From: an uncultured Chromatiaceae bacterium
GTDB taxonomy: Bacteria > Pseudomonadota > Gammaproteobacteria > Enterobacterales > Alteromonadaceae
DNA length: 64,000 bases
Reading direction: 5' to 3'
NCBI GenBank assembly: GCA_937978655.1
Contig: CALJUX010000071.1
Coordinates: 36,780 to 100,779, forward strand
Shown here: positions 46,604-56,037 of the stretch, one piece after another
Layout of the letters: each line of letters opens with the position of its first letter
Numbering within the stretch: position 1 is the first letter of the stretch
Program-made: the position numbers and the translations under genes
Notes under the pieces: model-generated
The model's database searches: none
The model's input: the letters and a program-made list of their open reading frames with translations, nothing else
Told to the model about the DNA's origin: nothing

Positions 46604-47728
46604 TTACTGTGTTGTCCTCGATTGCTGCCGGCACAGACGTTGACCTATGCGAATGCTTGGTAGTTCCACGCACACATAAGAACACCAAGCGATAAGAGTT
46701 GCTGCGAGTGTGGTTATCAGCGTCAGGAACAGTAACTTATAAGGTGCCAGCCAAGGGGCACACTGCACAAAGAGCACAACAACACAGGCAATCACCAAAT
46801 TATGTAGCAGGTAAAGACTGTACGAGATATCACCATAAAAGTTTAGTAAGCTCGCTATCGGACGCGGCAAGGTAAAATCAGTCATTACAGTGAGCAGTAC
46901 AAAGCTAATAGCGATAAAACCATAAACCAACCATTCTGATGGCATGGGCAGCGCTGAAAACACTCCTTTGCTAAACAGATAAACAAAACAGGTCATCGCA
47001 ACCAAGGCTGGTAATGTGAACCACGCTGGGAGTTTTAGTTGACTCTGTTGATATAAAAATCCTGCATAGATCCCAAAACAAAACGTGAAAAACAGGCGGA
47101 ACACCAGTGTGCTGTCCATAGCGTCGAAATCTGCTTTGTATAGCAGATGCCCCAAAACAACCATACCGATTAATGCCGCAGGTCCAAAGCGCTGTAATAA
47201 AACAACCAGTAACGGTAATACCAGGTAATACTGGAATTCAATCGGCAAGCTCCAGAAGGCATTGTTAAATAAGCCAGGGGGGCCGGAAAAATTAAAGATT
47301 AACAGCAAGTAGTTTATGACATCAGTGGTTGTGTAAGCTGTGAGAAATTGCAAGCCCAACCAGCTTTCATGATAGGGTTGTAAAGCATTCCGAAGCAATA
47401 CACCAGCAAGTGCGTAGGCGACAAAAGCTAAAGCAAATGCCGGCCAGATGCGGAAAAAACGTTTCAGGTAAAAAACATACCAGCTTCTGATATCGGGGAA
47501 TCCATGCTGGTTTGTGCTCAGGTACAAAGTACAACCACTGAGTGTAAAAAATAGCGCTACACCAAAGCTGCCAAGATCAAGCCAGTTTAAAAGCCAAAAC
47601 TCCTGTTTCAGCTCGCCACTATAGCTGGTTTCATTGGCACGGTTAATATGCGAAAACAAGACCAACAACGCAGCAATACCGCGCAACCACGTTAGCTGAG
47701 GCAGGTGCGCAGTTTGGCTATTTCTCAC
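46604..47728 (-). CDS. Acyltransferase 3 family membrane protein
   Basis: A 374-residue membrane acyltransferase with about ten helices. The family N-terminus LTWLRGIAALLVLFSHINRA has the conserved Arg and His; ALFFTLSGCTLYLST and FNNAFWSLPIEFQYYLVLPL follow. Its start overlaps the SGNH hydrolase gene by 11 bases. The pair would together equal the fused acyltransferase-SGNH protein encoded at 40641-42548, so they may work as a split O-acetylation enzyme. Base composition here is that of the conserved locus again. Confidence 0.9.
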   Translation of the reverse strand: MRNSQTAHLPQLTWLRGIAALLVLFSHINRANETSYSGELKQEFWLLNWLDLGSFGVALFFTLSGCTLYLSTNQHGFPDIRSWYVFYLKRFFRIWPAFALAFVAYALAGVLLRNALQPYHESWLGLQFLTAYTTTDVINYLLLIFNFSGPPGLFNNAFWSLPIEFQYYLVLPLLVVLLQRFGPAALIGMVVLGHLLYKADFDAMDSTLVFRLFFTFCFGIYAGFLYQQSQLKLPAWFTLPALVAMTCFVYLFSKGVFSALPMPSEWLVYGFIAISFVLLTVMTDFTLPRPIASLLNFYGDISYSLYLLHNLVIACVVVLFVQCAPWLAPYKLLFLTLITTLAATLIAWCSYVCVELPSIRIGQRLCRQQSRTTQ

Positions 47729-48434
47729 TGATGCTTCCTTTCTGCAGACCAGATTTTATTTGTTGGATCATTACTTCATAACCTGCAGGATTTAAATGCA
47801 GACCATCGCCGAGATCATAGTGAGGGGCCAGCTCACCATTTTCACCGATAAAAGCTGTGTAATAGTCGACATAATTAATAGCAGCCTGTAATGCGGCGCC
47901 CTTTATCCGTTGGTTAAATGCGGCTATGCGCTTATTTAATCCAGGACGTTGTCGCTTTATTTCATTAACAGGTAATACACTTAGCAGCACAACTTTATTG
48001 CGGCAACACTGCAATGCATCCACCAATTGCTTGATGGCAGTATCCGGCTGCATCTGCGGAGCATGCAATAAATCGTTGATACCAATACCAATAACGATTT
48101 TCCCGGCAAGTTCCAGGCCCGGGTAGTCACTGATATGGTTCGCTAAGCGTTGCAACTGTTGATCGCCAATACCAAAGTTAACGGCATTTGGGGCTATAGC
48201 GGTCACCGCCAGCCCTTGAATATGACTGTCACCAAAAAATAATATTGCATCTGCAGGCAGGTTCTGTGCCTGACGTTGGTACATTACGTCCAGTGAATTT
48301 TGATAAAACAGCGACTTATCTGCTGCCGCTTGTTGGTGATAATAAAAACGGCATGCCAAAGCAGTTAATATCGGTAGCAGTATCAGTCCAAGCCAGTAGC
48401 AGGCGGAAAGACGAAGAACGCTGGGGCTATGCAT
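47718..48434 (-). CDS. Membrane-anchored SGNH/GDSL hydrolase
   Basis: A 238-residue protein: an N-terminal membrane anchor (LSACYWLGLILLPILTAL) and a periplasmic SGNH domain with ILFFGDSHIQG (nucleophile Ser), VIGIGINDLL (Gly and Asn blocks) and DGLHLNPAGYEVM (Asp-His). The ATG at 48434 was chosen: it lies 13 bases after the preceding stop and is followed by the anchor. An ATG at 48491 would overlap the upstream gene. It probably esterifies or de-esterifies the polysaccharide with the acyltransferase encoded next. Confidence 0.87.
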   Translation of the reverse strand: MHSPSVLRLSACYWLGLILLPILTALACRFYYHQQAAADKSLFYQNSLDVMYQRQAQNLPADAILFFGDSHIQGLAVTAIAPNAVNFGIGDQQLQRLANHISDYPGLELAGKIVIGIGINDLLHAPQMQPDTAIKQLVDALQCCRNKVVLLSVLPVNEIKRQRPGLNKRIAAFNQRIKGAALQAAINYVDYYTAFIGENGELAPHYDLGDGLHLNPAGYEVMIQQIKSGLQKGSISEK

Positions 48435-48447
48435 GGTTTGTACCCCG

Positions 48448-49389
48448 TCAGCTACGTGCGCCAGGCCGGCGGGCTTTAAAAGTCCATGCAAAAGAACGGC
48501 TTAGTAGGTACAAATAGTACAAAAATGCGCTATGAACGCTGGTTTTAAAACCAATATAGCCAAATTTCTGCGAGGTCAGCCCCAGTAACAGCATTGACCA
48601 GACGACAGCATAATAAAGCAGGGGGGTTAAGCTAAATTGCAGCAAAGCAGCTACCAGTGCTACAGCCAAAGTCACGGTGACACTCAATGCAACTATCGCC
48701 ACTTTTGACTGCAATACTGAGTTGAGCGACTTAAATTCATCGCGGCCATGCCACATCTCGCGCGCCATAAAACCGTGGATGTTGTCAGGGTAGCCATCAT
48801 GCCAGGCAATTAGTGCGGCATCGGGTTTGAGCTGCGCGCCCGCAGAGAGCGCACGTTGGCAAAAATCGTAATCTTCGCCGGTGCGCAGTGATTCGTCAAA
48901 GCCGCCGATGCGGTCGAACAATGCACGGCTGACAATCAAATGCCCGGAATTTATATAGTTAGTGCTTTGCTGATGGCTCAAGCGGTTATACCAATAACGT
49001 CCGACGTAATTATCTTTATTGATAGCCCGGCAACGTGAGCCGGCGACTGTCATGGCATCCGCTTTTATCTGTTCAATGGTGCTGGCAAATTGTTGTGGCC
49101 AGCTCGGGTCCAACTGAATATCTGCATCGATAAAAACGATAACTTCTGCTTCGGTCAATGCGGCGCCGCGGTTGCGCAAAGCCGCGATTGAAACGCCCGG
49201 GTGCACTGTGGTGGTGACGCCAAAACTTTTAGCAACTTCGAGCGTGCGGTCGGTTGAGCCGTTGTCGGCCAAAATCACACCATCGCAGCTGCCTAATAAT
49301 TGCCGGATCACCGTCAGTGTATTGGCAAGATTGCGCTCTTCGTTCAGCGCGGGGATCACAAAAGCTATTTCGGTATCGTGGATCCGCAT
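48448..49389 (-). CDS. Glycosyltransferase family 2
   Basis: A 313-residue GT2 enzyme with AFVIPALNEERNL at the N-terminus, nucleotide-binding ADNGSTDRTLEVA, DXD-type FIDADIQL, and an acid-base region RTGEDYDFCQRA. Two C-terminal membrane helices (about 225-280) anchor it. It should transfer one sugar of the exopolysaccharide repeat unit. It starts two bases after the stop of the hexapeptide acyltransferase gene within the xrtA operon. Confidence 0.9.
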   Translation of the reverse strand: MRIHDTEIAFVIPALNEERNLANTLTVIRQLLGSCDGVILADNGSTDRTLEVAKSFGVTTTVHPGVSIAALRNRGAALTEAEVIVFIDADIQLDPSWPQQFASTIEQIKADAMTVAGSRCRAINKDNYVGRYWYNRLSHQQSTNYINSGHLIVSRALFDRIGGFDESLRTGEDYDFCQRALSAGAQLKPDAALIAWHDGYPDNIHGFMAREMWHGRDEFKSLNSVLQSKVAIVALSVTVTLAVALVAALLQFSLTPLLYYAVVWSMLLLGLTSQKFGYIGFKTSVHSAFLYYLYLLSRSFAWTFKARRPGARS

Positions 49390-49391
49390 GG

Positions 49392-49994
49392 CTATTCCGC
49401 TGTTGGTTGAGAAAGTCTGGATTTCAGCACCTTCGCCGGATTACCGGCACAGATACTGTGGGGTTGTTCAATGGCTTTGGTCACGACGCTGGCTGCTGCA
49501 ATAATGCTATGGTCGGCGACACTCGCCATCACTACTGCGCAGTTACCGAGCCAGCAATCTTTGCCGATGCGTACCTGCTGGTAGACGCCACCTTGTTGTT
49601 GCATCGGCGTGTCGGTGTAAGCAAAACTGTGTTGTTTGTTGCCGCTCAGGATATGTACACCAGAGCCCAGCATCGTATCTGCACCAATCACACACTTGCC
49701 GATATTGCACTGCGGACCGATGTAAACGCCAGCTTCAATCACCGTATCCCGATGGGAAAACACGGTGAGAAAGCCGACCGATATACGGTCCGAGGTGCCG
49801 GGGCAGGCTAAGCGGTAGAAGGCAGCGCGCAGGTAAGTGCCGAGCAATCCTGGGATCAGGCTTAATAACTGCGACATCGCCTGAAAGGCGCGGTCTTTGC
49901 CGCGCAGTAAGCTATTGATTTCCAGCCATAAAAAAAATGGCAGCGCCAGCAATAGAAACATTAGTTTGACGCTATGTTTGATGAGTTTTTTCAT
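49392..49994 (-). CDS. Hexapeptide-repeat (left-handed beta-helix) acyltransferase
   Basis: A 200-residue acyltransferase of the WbbJ/LacA type. One N-terminal membrane helix (LMFLLLALPFFLWL) is followed by hexapeptide turns such as TVIEAGVYIGPQCNIGKCVIG and VRIGKDCWLGNCAVVMASV, ending in AGNPAKVL. The start at 49994 is favoured: its ATG overlaps the preceding stop as TGATG and AGGATGAG lies upstream; an ATG at 50021 is possible. It probably acetylates a sugar of the repeat unit using acetyl-CoA. Confidence 0.88.
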   Translation of the reverse strand: MKKLIKHSVKLMFLLLALPFFLWLEINSLLRGKDRAFQAMSQLLSLIPGLLGTYLRAAFYRLACPGTSDRISVGFLTVFSHRDTVIEAGVYIGPQCNIGKCVIGADTMLGSGVHILSGNKQHSFAYTDTPMQQQGGVYQQVRIGKDCWLGNCAVVMASVADHSIIAAASVVTKAIEQPHSICAGNPAKVLKSRLSQPTAE

Positions 49995-52483
49995 CAACTG
50001 CTCATCCTGTTCTTCAGCCATTGCCGCTCACGGGCTGGCCGGAACTCAAGCAAGCCGCGAGCGATGGTTTTAGTGACCCGCCACAACAGCGGTGCCCAGC
50101 TTAGCCGCGGCGCCGGTTCGTTACACGCCGGTACCGCAGATTTGGCCTGTACAGCTTTGTCCGGTTGTTGGGCACCATGCAGTAGTAACAACAGTACCTG
50201 AACGCGGGCAAACTCCAGCTCTTTGGAGGCAAGTAGTTTTTGTTGCAACCACTGATACCAACGTTCGGCCGGCGCCAAAAATAACTCGGCATCGGCCGGG
50301 AAGAATTGTGCAGCCTGGCGCAGCAGCATGACTTTACGCATATCCTGCGCTGTCCAGGTATCGTTTGGGAATTCAAGTAACTCAGACCTGGTCAAAAAGG
50401 GTTGCTCGTGTTCGGCCAGCCAGCGGCTATAGCGATAAAATACGGCTGTCATTTGCTGATACATCGCATCCTGCTGCGCGATGACAGTCTTTAAGCGCAA
50501 ATAACGCGGCAGTACACCCAATAGCACAAGATAGGACCAGGTCACTTCGATATTACCCAGGTCACGTTTATTAATGTCGTCATTGGGGTGCAGGCAGTCC
50601 TGCAACACCTGTTCTGCCTGATGTAAGTAGTGTGGTGCGGCGGTCAGCTCGTAGGCGTCCAGTAACGTATTCAGATAGTTACCGGTGCCGCGGGTAAATG
50701 GATAGCGGTAAGGTGAAGCGGTGCCGCCACGCAGCAGCGCTTTGAATTTCGGCACCTCGCGTAACTTGACCGACCACAGCCGCGACAATAAGCCGGGGGC
50801 CCCTTCGTGCATATTGATCATCCAGTCCGCTAAATCCAGCACTGCCTGCTTTGAATGCCGGTTGCCCGTCAGCCAATAGTGATACAGCAAACCAGTGCTG
50901 TAACAATGCTCATTGGCCGGACCGCCGCCAGTCTGGCCCGGGATCGAGCTGGTGCTGTTGTGTTTCGAATAAGTGCGATGGGTGCAGGTATGTGCCGGTA
51001 AATAATGGTCGGTATGCCAGAACAGGCCATGATTATATTCAGCCCGGTCTTCGCTAGTATGATAGATATCAATGTCGCTGACGTGACGTGCCAGCTCGTC
51101 CATCAATTGAAACCAGCGGGCGTCACCACTGCGCAGGTATTGCCGGCAAAAGCCATAAATTGGGTCGTATTGGTTGTTGTAATGTGAAATATAAGGCTTG
51201 CTGCCCTGCGGTAAGTACAGGCTTTCGTGGTCGGCAAAAATATCACCAAAATTACGCCAGCCGAATTCGTCAATCACTTCGCGTTTGGCGAAAAAGCCTT
51301 GTTGCGTATCCAGCGATGGTTGCAGTAACTGGTCATAATCCTGCGGCTTCTCATCATTCAGCCATGGCATGGCGCAGGCTGCCTGATAATAAGCTACATC
51401 GGCTTTAACTAATGCAGGTTGCAGCGGAAAGGCCAGGGTGGTCGATGGCTCGCGGCTCAGACGCAGCCAGCACTGTTGTGTTTTTCGTTCGCCGCCTTGC
51501 AGTTCGTAGTGCTGGCCCGGGGCAAATAAACCGAGCCGCAGCGTTTTGCCTTGTGCACTTAAACTGGACGGGAAGTTCTGCCAGAATTCGCAGGGCGTCA
51601 GACACAATGTGGCGTTAGGCGCCTGACGGCGCAGTTGCGGACTGGCCCGCAGGCCTGTCAGCATTTCTGCCGGTTGTGCGTTCAGCAACTGATAACCTTG
51701 CTGCATCACGGTGACAGTGCCTGCCGCACAGAGATGGTTGTCACTTTGCCAGTATTCACCGCCGCTGCCGAGTTGCTGCAGCGACCAGCTGGTAGCTAAT
51801 GTTTGCAGCTCGCTGTCAGCTTGCAGCTTGAGCTCATCGGTACCGTCCAGCCAGCTGATGTCCAGCTCCAGCCCCTGAAACAGTAAAGAACCGGTATCGC
51901 CTAAATCCCACAACCCGCCGGTATGTCTTGCACGTTGTGGGTTGTGCAGGGCGACTGAACAATGTACAGAACCGTCGGCATAACAACGCAGTTGTAATTC
52001 CGCCTGCAAGGGCAATCCTGCAAATTGCGCCACCATGTGATATTCGTCGAGCAGCGCACTACGAACACAATGCGTTGGTGCGCTAAATTGCGCCTGAAGT
52101 TCGCCTTGATGCTGTAACAGCAGGCGCAGTTGCAGCGGCGCCGTTGGCAAGTCCGGGTGTGTTAACTGCAACTGATGCACAGTATGGTGTAGTTGCCAGT
52201 GTTCTGTTGCGCGTTGGGCTTTGACAGTCTGCTGGCGAAGTTGCAGCGGGCTGTCTGTTTGGGTCAGTGTATCCGCTAACAACCAACGAATTGAACCATC
52301 CGGCCACAAGCTGCTGATCTGCAGATGTTGTGCTACCAGCTGATCCTCCTGCCACAGTGAAACATCATTGACTTTGTTACATACGCCGGGCGCAAAAGGA
52401 ATACCGAACCGCAGGGGTTGCGGCTCGTTATTCTGAAGTTGTTGAATATTTAACTGGATGGGAAACACCTGCATCTCTCTCAT
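49994..52483 (-). CDS. RIFT-barrel, exo-rhamnogalacturonan lyase-like protein
   Basis: An 829-residue protein resembling the PcRGLX/YetA-like family from memory: the N-terminal RIFT-barrel shows PLRFGIPFAPGVCNKVNDVSLW and SSLWPDGSIRWLLADTLTQ. The central and C-terminal part is an alpha/alpha-toroid-like region with many Trp, Tyr and His (TCTHRTYSKHNSTSS, GPANEHCYSTGLLYHYWLTG). Such proteins cleave or modify acidic polysaccharides. No signal peptide is seen at the N-terminus, so it seems to act in the cytoplasm or leave by another route. Its start overlaps the xrtA stop (ATGA) and its stop overlaps the next ATG. Confidence 0.7.
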   Translation of the reverse strand: MREMQVFPIQLNIQQLQNNEPQPLRFGIPFAPGVCNKVNDVSLWQEDQLVAQHLQISSLWPDGSIRWLLADTLTQTDSPLQLRQQTVKAQRATEHWQLHHTVHQLQLTHPDLPTAPLQLRLLLQHQGELQAQFSAPTHCVRSALLDEYHMVAQFAGLPLQAELQLRCYADGSVHCSVALHNPQRARHTGGLWDLGDTGSLLFQGLELDISWLDGTDELKLQADSELQTLATSWSLQQLGSGGEYWQSDNHLCAAGTVTVMQQGYQLLNAQPAEMLTGLRASPQLRRQAPNATLCLTPCEFWQNFPSSLSAQGKTLRLGLFAPGQHYELQGGERKTQQCWLRLSREPSTTLAFPLQPALVKADVAYYQAACAMPWLNDEKPQDYDQLLQPSLDTQQGFFAKREVIDEFGWRNFGDIFADHESLYLPQGSKPYISHYNNQYDPIYGFCRQYLRSGDARWFQLMDELARHVSDIDIYHTSEDRAEYNHGLFWHTDHYLPAHTCTHRTYSKHNSTSSIPGQTGGGPANEHCYSTGLLYHYWLTGNRHSKQAVLDLADWMINMHEGAPGLLSRLWSVKLREVPKFKALLRGGTASPYRYPFTRGTGNYLNTLLDAYELTAAPHYLHQAEQVLQDCLHPNDDINKRDLGNIEVTWSYLVLLGVLPRYLRLKTVIAQQDAMYQQMTAVFYRYSRWLAEHEQPFLTRSELLEFPNDTWTAQDMRKVMLLRQAAQFFPADAELFLAPAERWYQWLQQKLLASKELEFARVQVLLLLLHGAQQPDKAVQAKSAVPACNEPAPRLSWAPLLWRVTKTIARGLLEFRPARERQWLKNRMSS

Positions 52484-53946
52484 TGAAACGGCTGTGGCGC
52501 AGCTTTCAGCGCCGGAACCTGATCGTAAACCGCCTGCAACAACAACTGGCCGCGTTCGAAATCCTGGCTTGGCACCGCCAGCATCCGCACGCCGGAGGCA
52601 ACAGGTTCGTGCAATAAAATTGCTTTAAGCTGCAGCAGTTTCATTAAAATTTTATTGTCAGTACGCACGTCACCAATCTGATACCAATACAGCAGGGTGT
52701 AGCCGCGACCGCCGATATTGACCAGTTGCAGGCTTTGCCGGCTGTCTGCCTGCGGGCCTGTGGTGATGCGGTCGGTGACCGACCACTGTTTTTGGTCAAA
52801 CAACCAGTTGTGCCAGGTGATGAGGTCGCCATTGTCCTGGCGCACCGCGTAGTCGGCAGCGAAAATCTGCACGCCGTCACTGTTAATGAGGCTGCTGCGG
52901 CGCATGCCGTCGCTGAAACTGGTGCCAAGCGGGCTATGTTGCGTGAAAGAGAAGCCGTCGGCTTCGAGAACGGCGACCGGGGATTGCGGTGTGCTTGTCT
53001 GCGGCAGCGAACTGCGCAGCGGATAAAACAGTGCGAGGATGCCAAGCGCCACAACAATGCTGCGCCAGGCTGGTGCTCTGCCGGCAGCTACCGTTGATGA
53101 AGGGGCAGGGCTAATGTTCAGGTCTGCTGTGGCCGGTGGATCAGCGAACGACTCGCCAATGCGGAAACTGATGAGCATCGTCACGGCAAAAACAGCCCAG
53201 CCGTAGTAATAATGGTCGTCACCAAAACCCCAGGCCAGATTGGTTTTTTCGCCAATCAGCATCAATAAAAAGGCTCGCAGACCATTGGCCAGAATAGCCA
53301 ACAGCAGCACAAACAACACAAAAATAACCCGCTTGTAGAGCCGACGGAAATACAGGAAGGCAAACAATAGCGAAATCACCGCCGACGAAATCAAAAAATT
53401 CAGCCCGGAACAGGCCACGGCAACTTCAAATACGGTGACGGTGGTGTGCAGATACAAGCCTTCGCGGTACACCGGAATATCGGCCAGCCGCAGCAGCGCC
53501 ACGCCCATATCGGCGGTGATCTCCTGCAGCGCCGGCGTCAGTGATTCACCAAAAGGCGCGAGAAAAATCAAAAACAGCAGGGGAAAGGCAATTTTACCGG
53601 CCATTTGGTGGCCAAGCAGATGCCACAATAACAGTTGCAGGACCACTACCTGACTGAGATGACTAACAAAACCGACGTCAATGGCATAAGCGCTGAGCCA
53701 CAGCAGGCACACCGGGAGCAGTAATAAAGCGGGCAACAGTGCCGGCTGCGGCGTCAGGCCGGCTAAACTGTCGCGCCGGATCCAGACCATGTACAGTGCC
53801 ATCGGGATAATAAAATAACAGTGCATGTAGGTTTCTGAGTGGCGCCAGACCGACTCCATTTGCAGCAGCGTTGGCCAGAACACGGCCAGAGCCAGCGCAA
53901 ACAGTGGGATGGCGCGAAACCAAGGGGAAAATCTACTGCCTGTCAT
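52480..53946 (-). CDS. xrtA: Exosortase A (XrtA) fused to an EpsI domain
   Basis: A 488-residue membrane protease/transpeptidase that recognises PEP-CTERM signals. About eight helices form the exosortase domain (1-260) with catalytic Cys179 in EVAVACSGLNFL, Arg224 in LANGLRAFLLM and His245 in GDDHYYYGWAVF. A linker and one helix lead to a C-terminal periplasmic EpsI/DUF3485 domain (about 300-488). The start at 53946 overlaps the stop of the glycosyltransferase gene (ATGA); 21 upstream in-frame codons are not needed. It is the central enzyme of the locus, and the one substrate gene visible here is at 18115-18912. Confidence 0.96.
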   Translation of the reverse strand: MTGSRFSPWFRAIPLFALALAVFWPTLLQMESVWRHSETYMHCYFIIPMALYMVWIRRDSLAGLTPQPALLPALLLLPVCLLWLSAYAIDVGFVSHLSQVVVLQLLLWHLLGHQMAGKIAFPLLFLIFLAPFGESLTPALQEITADMGVALLRLADIPVYREGLYLHTTVTVFEVAVACSGLNFLISSAVISLLFAFLYFRRLYKRVIFVLFVLLLAILANGLRAFLLMLIGEKTNLAWGFGDDHYYYGWAVFAVTMLISFRIGESFADPPATADLNISPAPSSTVAAGRAPAWRSIVVALGILALFYPLRSSLPQTSTPQSPVAVLEADGFSFTQHSPLGTSFSDGMRRSSLINSDGVQIFAADYAVRQDNGDLITWHNWLFDQKQWSVTDRITTGPQADSRQSLQLVNIGGRGYTLLYWYQIGDVRTDNKILMKLLQLKAILLHEPVASGVRMLAVPSQDFERGQLLLQAVYDQVPALKAAPQPFQ

Positions 53947-55145
53947 GAATGCCATCCGGTTGCGTCGGGGTTTAACATTGAAAATAAAGGAGCAAGCCGC
54001 TGTTGCCAACTGAAAATTTCCTGCACATAAGCACGGTGATGTGGCATCTCCGCCGATGGCAGGTTCAGCAGCTGCACACAGGCGCCGGCGAAGTCACTGG
54101 CGTCGCTGGCGATGATCAGCGCTTCAGATGGCGGTAGCTGTTGCAAGCCATACATCGCCTGAGGTGTTGCCACTAATGGTTTGGCCATCGCCATGGCTTC
54201 CAGCACTTTGTTTTTGATCCCACGGGCCAGCTGCATCGGCGCCACCACAAGGGCGGCGCTCGCCAACCAGGGGCGAACATCATCAACCCGGCCAGTTACC
54301 TGAATATTCTGCTGCTGATGTAATGCCCGGATCGCCGGTACAGGATTTCTGCCAACGATGATAAAGCTGGCCTGTGGCTGCAGCGTTAAGATTTTTGGCC
54401 AGACCTCGCTTACAAACCACAGTACCGCCTCTACGTTGGGTTTGTAGTTCATTTCGCCGGTAAACACGATACGCCCGGCGACCGTTGCGGCGCCTGTCGG
54501 AGCGAAATAACTGCTGTCAACACCATTGCTGAGGCCCTGGACTTTTTCCGGCGGCGCTTTTGGATGTAACTGACGAAAACAATCGGCTTCACTGTCACTG
54601 ACCAGCGTCAGATAATCAAAACTGTGCGCAGCAGCGGCTTCAATGTCGCCGACCAGTCTGGCTTCGCGTTGGTAAAGCCAACGCCAGAACCAGGCGGTTT
54701 TCGCTGCATATTGCCGCCATTTATCCGAATCTACATCAACCAGATCCAACACCGCCGGCATCGACGCCGGCCGGTTGTGGCAATACTGTACCATCGCTGC
54801 AGAGCTGACCAGCAGGCAGTCGGTTGTTGACATAGTTTTATCAATCCAGCGCTGCATCCGCTTGTCGGCATACCAGGCGCTGGTGATGGCACGACCGCTC
54901 AGTAAGCCGGCAGCAGCTTGCCACAAGCCGGCCGCAGGTGGGCGGTACAGACAGTACAACTCGCTGACTTCTGTTGCCAGCTGGTGTTGATATTGCAAGT
55001 CAAAGCGGGAATCTATGAAGCAGCCAAGATGCACATCTGCCACTTGCTGCAACGCGCGCAACAAATGCAGATTGCGAATTTTATCGCCTTTATCAGCCGG
55101 GTAGGGGATCCGGTGACACAACATCAGTACAGCTATCCTTGCCAT
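53943..55145 (-). CDS. XrtA/PEP-CTERM system glycosyltransferase (TIGR03087 type)
   Basis: A 400-residue GT4-like enzyme of the family always found next to xrtA. The N-terminus LCHRIPYPADKGDKIRNLHL is the family hallmark; the donor domain has IVFTGEMNYKPNVEAVLWF and APMQLARGIKNKVLEAMAMA. It should add a conserved sugar near the base of the repeat unit. The gene starts 38 bases after the deacetylase stop. Confidence 0.94.
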   Translation of the reverse strand: MARIAVLMLCHRIPYPADKGDKIRNLHLLRALQQVADVHLGCFIDSRFDLQYQHQLATEVSELYCLYRPPAAGLWQAAAGLLSGRAITSAWYADKRMQRWIDKTMSTTDCLLVSSAAMVQYCHNRPASMPAVLDLVDVDSDKWRQYAAKTAWFWRWLYQREARLVGDIEAAAAHSFDYLTLVSDSEADCFRQLHPKAPPEKVQGLSNGVDSSYFAPTGAATVAGRIVFTGEMNYKPNVEAVLWFVSEVWPKILTLQPQASFIIVGRNPVPAIRALHQQQNIQVTGRVDDVRPWLASAALVVAPMQLARGIKNKVLEAMAMAKPLVATPQAMYGLQQLPPSEALIIASDASDFAGACVQLLNLPSAEMPHHRAYVQEIFSWQQRLAPLFSMLNPDATGWHS

Positions 55146-55183
55146 TCTGGCGCTCCGTTAAAACGTCAACTGCAGCCAGAACA

Positions 55184-56032
55184 TCAGGACACGCCAAGAT
55201 CCGGGTAAACGTCACGCAAAGGCCGCCAGTGAAAGTCACGCAACAGCGCGGCAATTTTGCCTTCCATCCGTGCCAGATTGACATAATGGCGGAATTTTGA
55301 CCGCGCCGGTGCGCCGGCGATCCGCGGCTGAGCCGGGTCAATTTCCCACGGATGAAAATAAAACATATATGGATGGGCAGTGCGCGCCAGAAAACTGCGG
55401 ATAAAACTACGGCTGAGCCAATAAGGCAGCAAACGGAAGTAACCGCCGCCGGCGATTGGCAACTGCATGCCCCAGCGGTTCAGCACCGGCATCGGGATCT
55501 CCCAGATACCTTCAGGGCGCAGATAAGGCGCCTGTGGCCAGTCAGGGGTGCCATAGTGGTCATGCACCACAGGATAAGTACTGGACGTATACTGGTAGCC
55601 GGCATCTTTTAACCTGGCAAATGCCCACTCGTTTTGTTTACCGATGGAAAAGCTCGGTGCGCGGTAACCGCGTACCGGTTTGGCGATGATACTTTCGAGC
55701 AATAAGCGGGCTTTAAGAACATCCTGATAAAAGTCATCGGCGCTCATCGTATCCGCTTTGGCGTGGCTGTAGCCGTGGCTAGCCACTTCATGCCCGCGGG
55801 CATCGATTTCCCGCACCAGATCCGGGTTGCGTTCGGCAATCCAGCCGAGCACAAAAAACGTCGCCTTGGCGCCTTGTTTGTCAAATAAATCGAGCAAACG
55901 ACGGGTGTTGTCAGCAGCGCGCTGCGGATACTGTTCCCAGTCGGCCGGCGCGATGCAGCCGTCAAAGGCAGCAACCTGGAAATAATCTTCGACATCAACG
56001 GTCAGTGCCTGCAGCGAATGTGGTTGCGCCAT
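55184..56032 (-). CDS. XrtA system polysaccharide deacetylase (TIGR03006 type)
   Basis: A 282-residue NodB-domain protein. TVDVEDYFQV has the catalytic/metal Asp, EVASHGYSHAK the metal-binding His residues, GYRAPSFSIG the Arg motif and FYFHPWEIDPAQP the C-terminal His. No signal peptide is present, in line with the family, so it likely acts on a cytoplasmic or lipid-linked N-acetyl sugar. It lies five bases downstream of the initiating sugar transferase. Confidence 0.94.
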   Translation of the reverse strand: MAQPHSLQALTVDVEDYFQVAAFDGCIAPADWEQYPQRAADNTRRLLDLFDKQGAKATFFVLGWIAERNPDLVREIDARGHEVASHGYSHAKADTMSADDFYQDVLKARLLLESIIAKPVRGYRAPSFSIGKQNEWAFARLKDAGYQYTSSTYPVVHDHYGTPDWPQAPYLRPEGIWEIPMPVLNRWGMQLPIAGGGYFRLLPYWLSRSFIRSFLARTAHPYMFYFHPWEIDPAQPRIAGAPARSKFRHYVNLARMEGKIAALLRDFHWRPLRDVYPDLGVS

Positions 56033-56037
56033 CAGTA

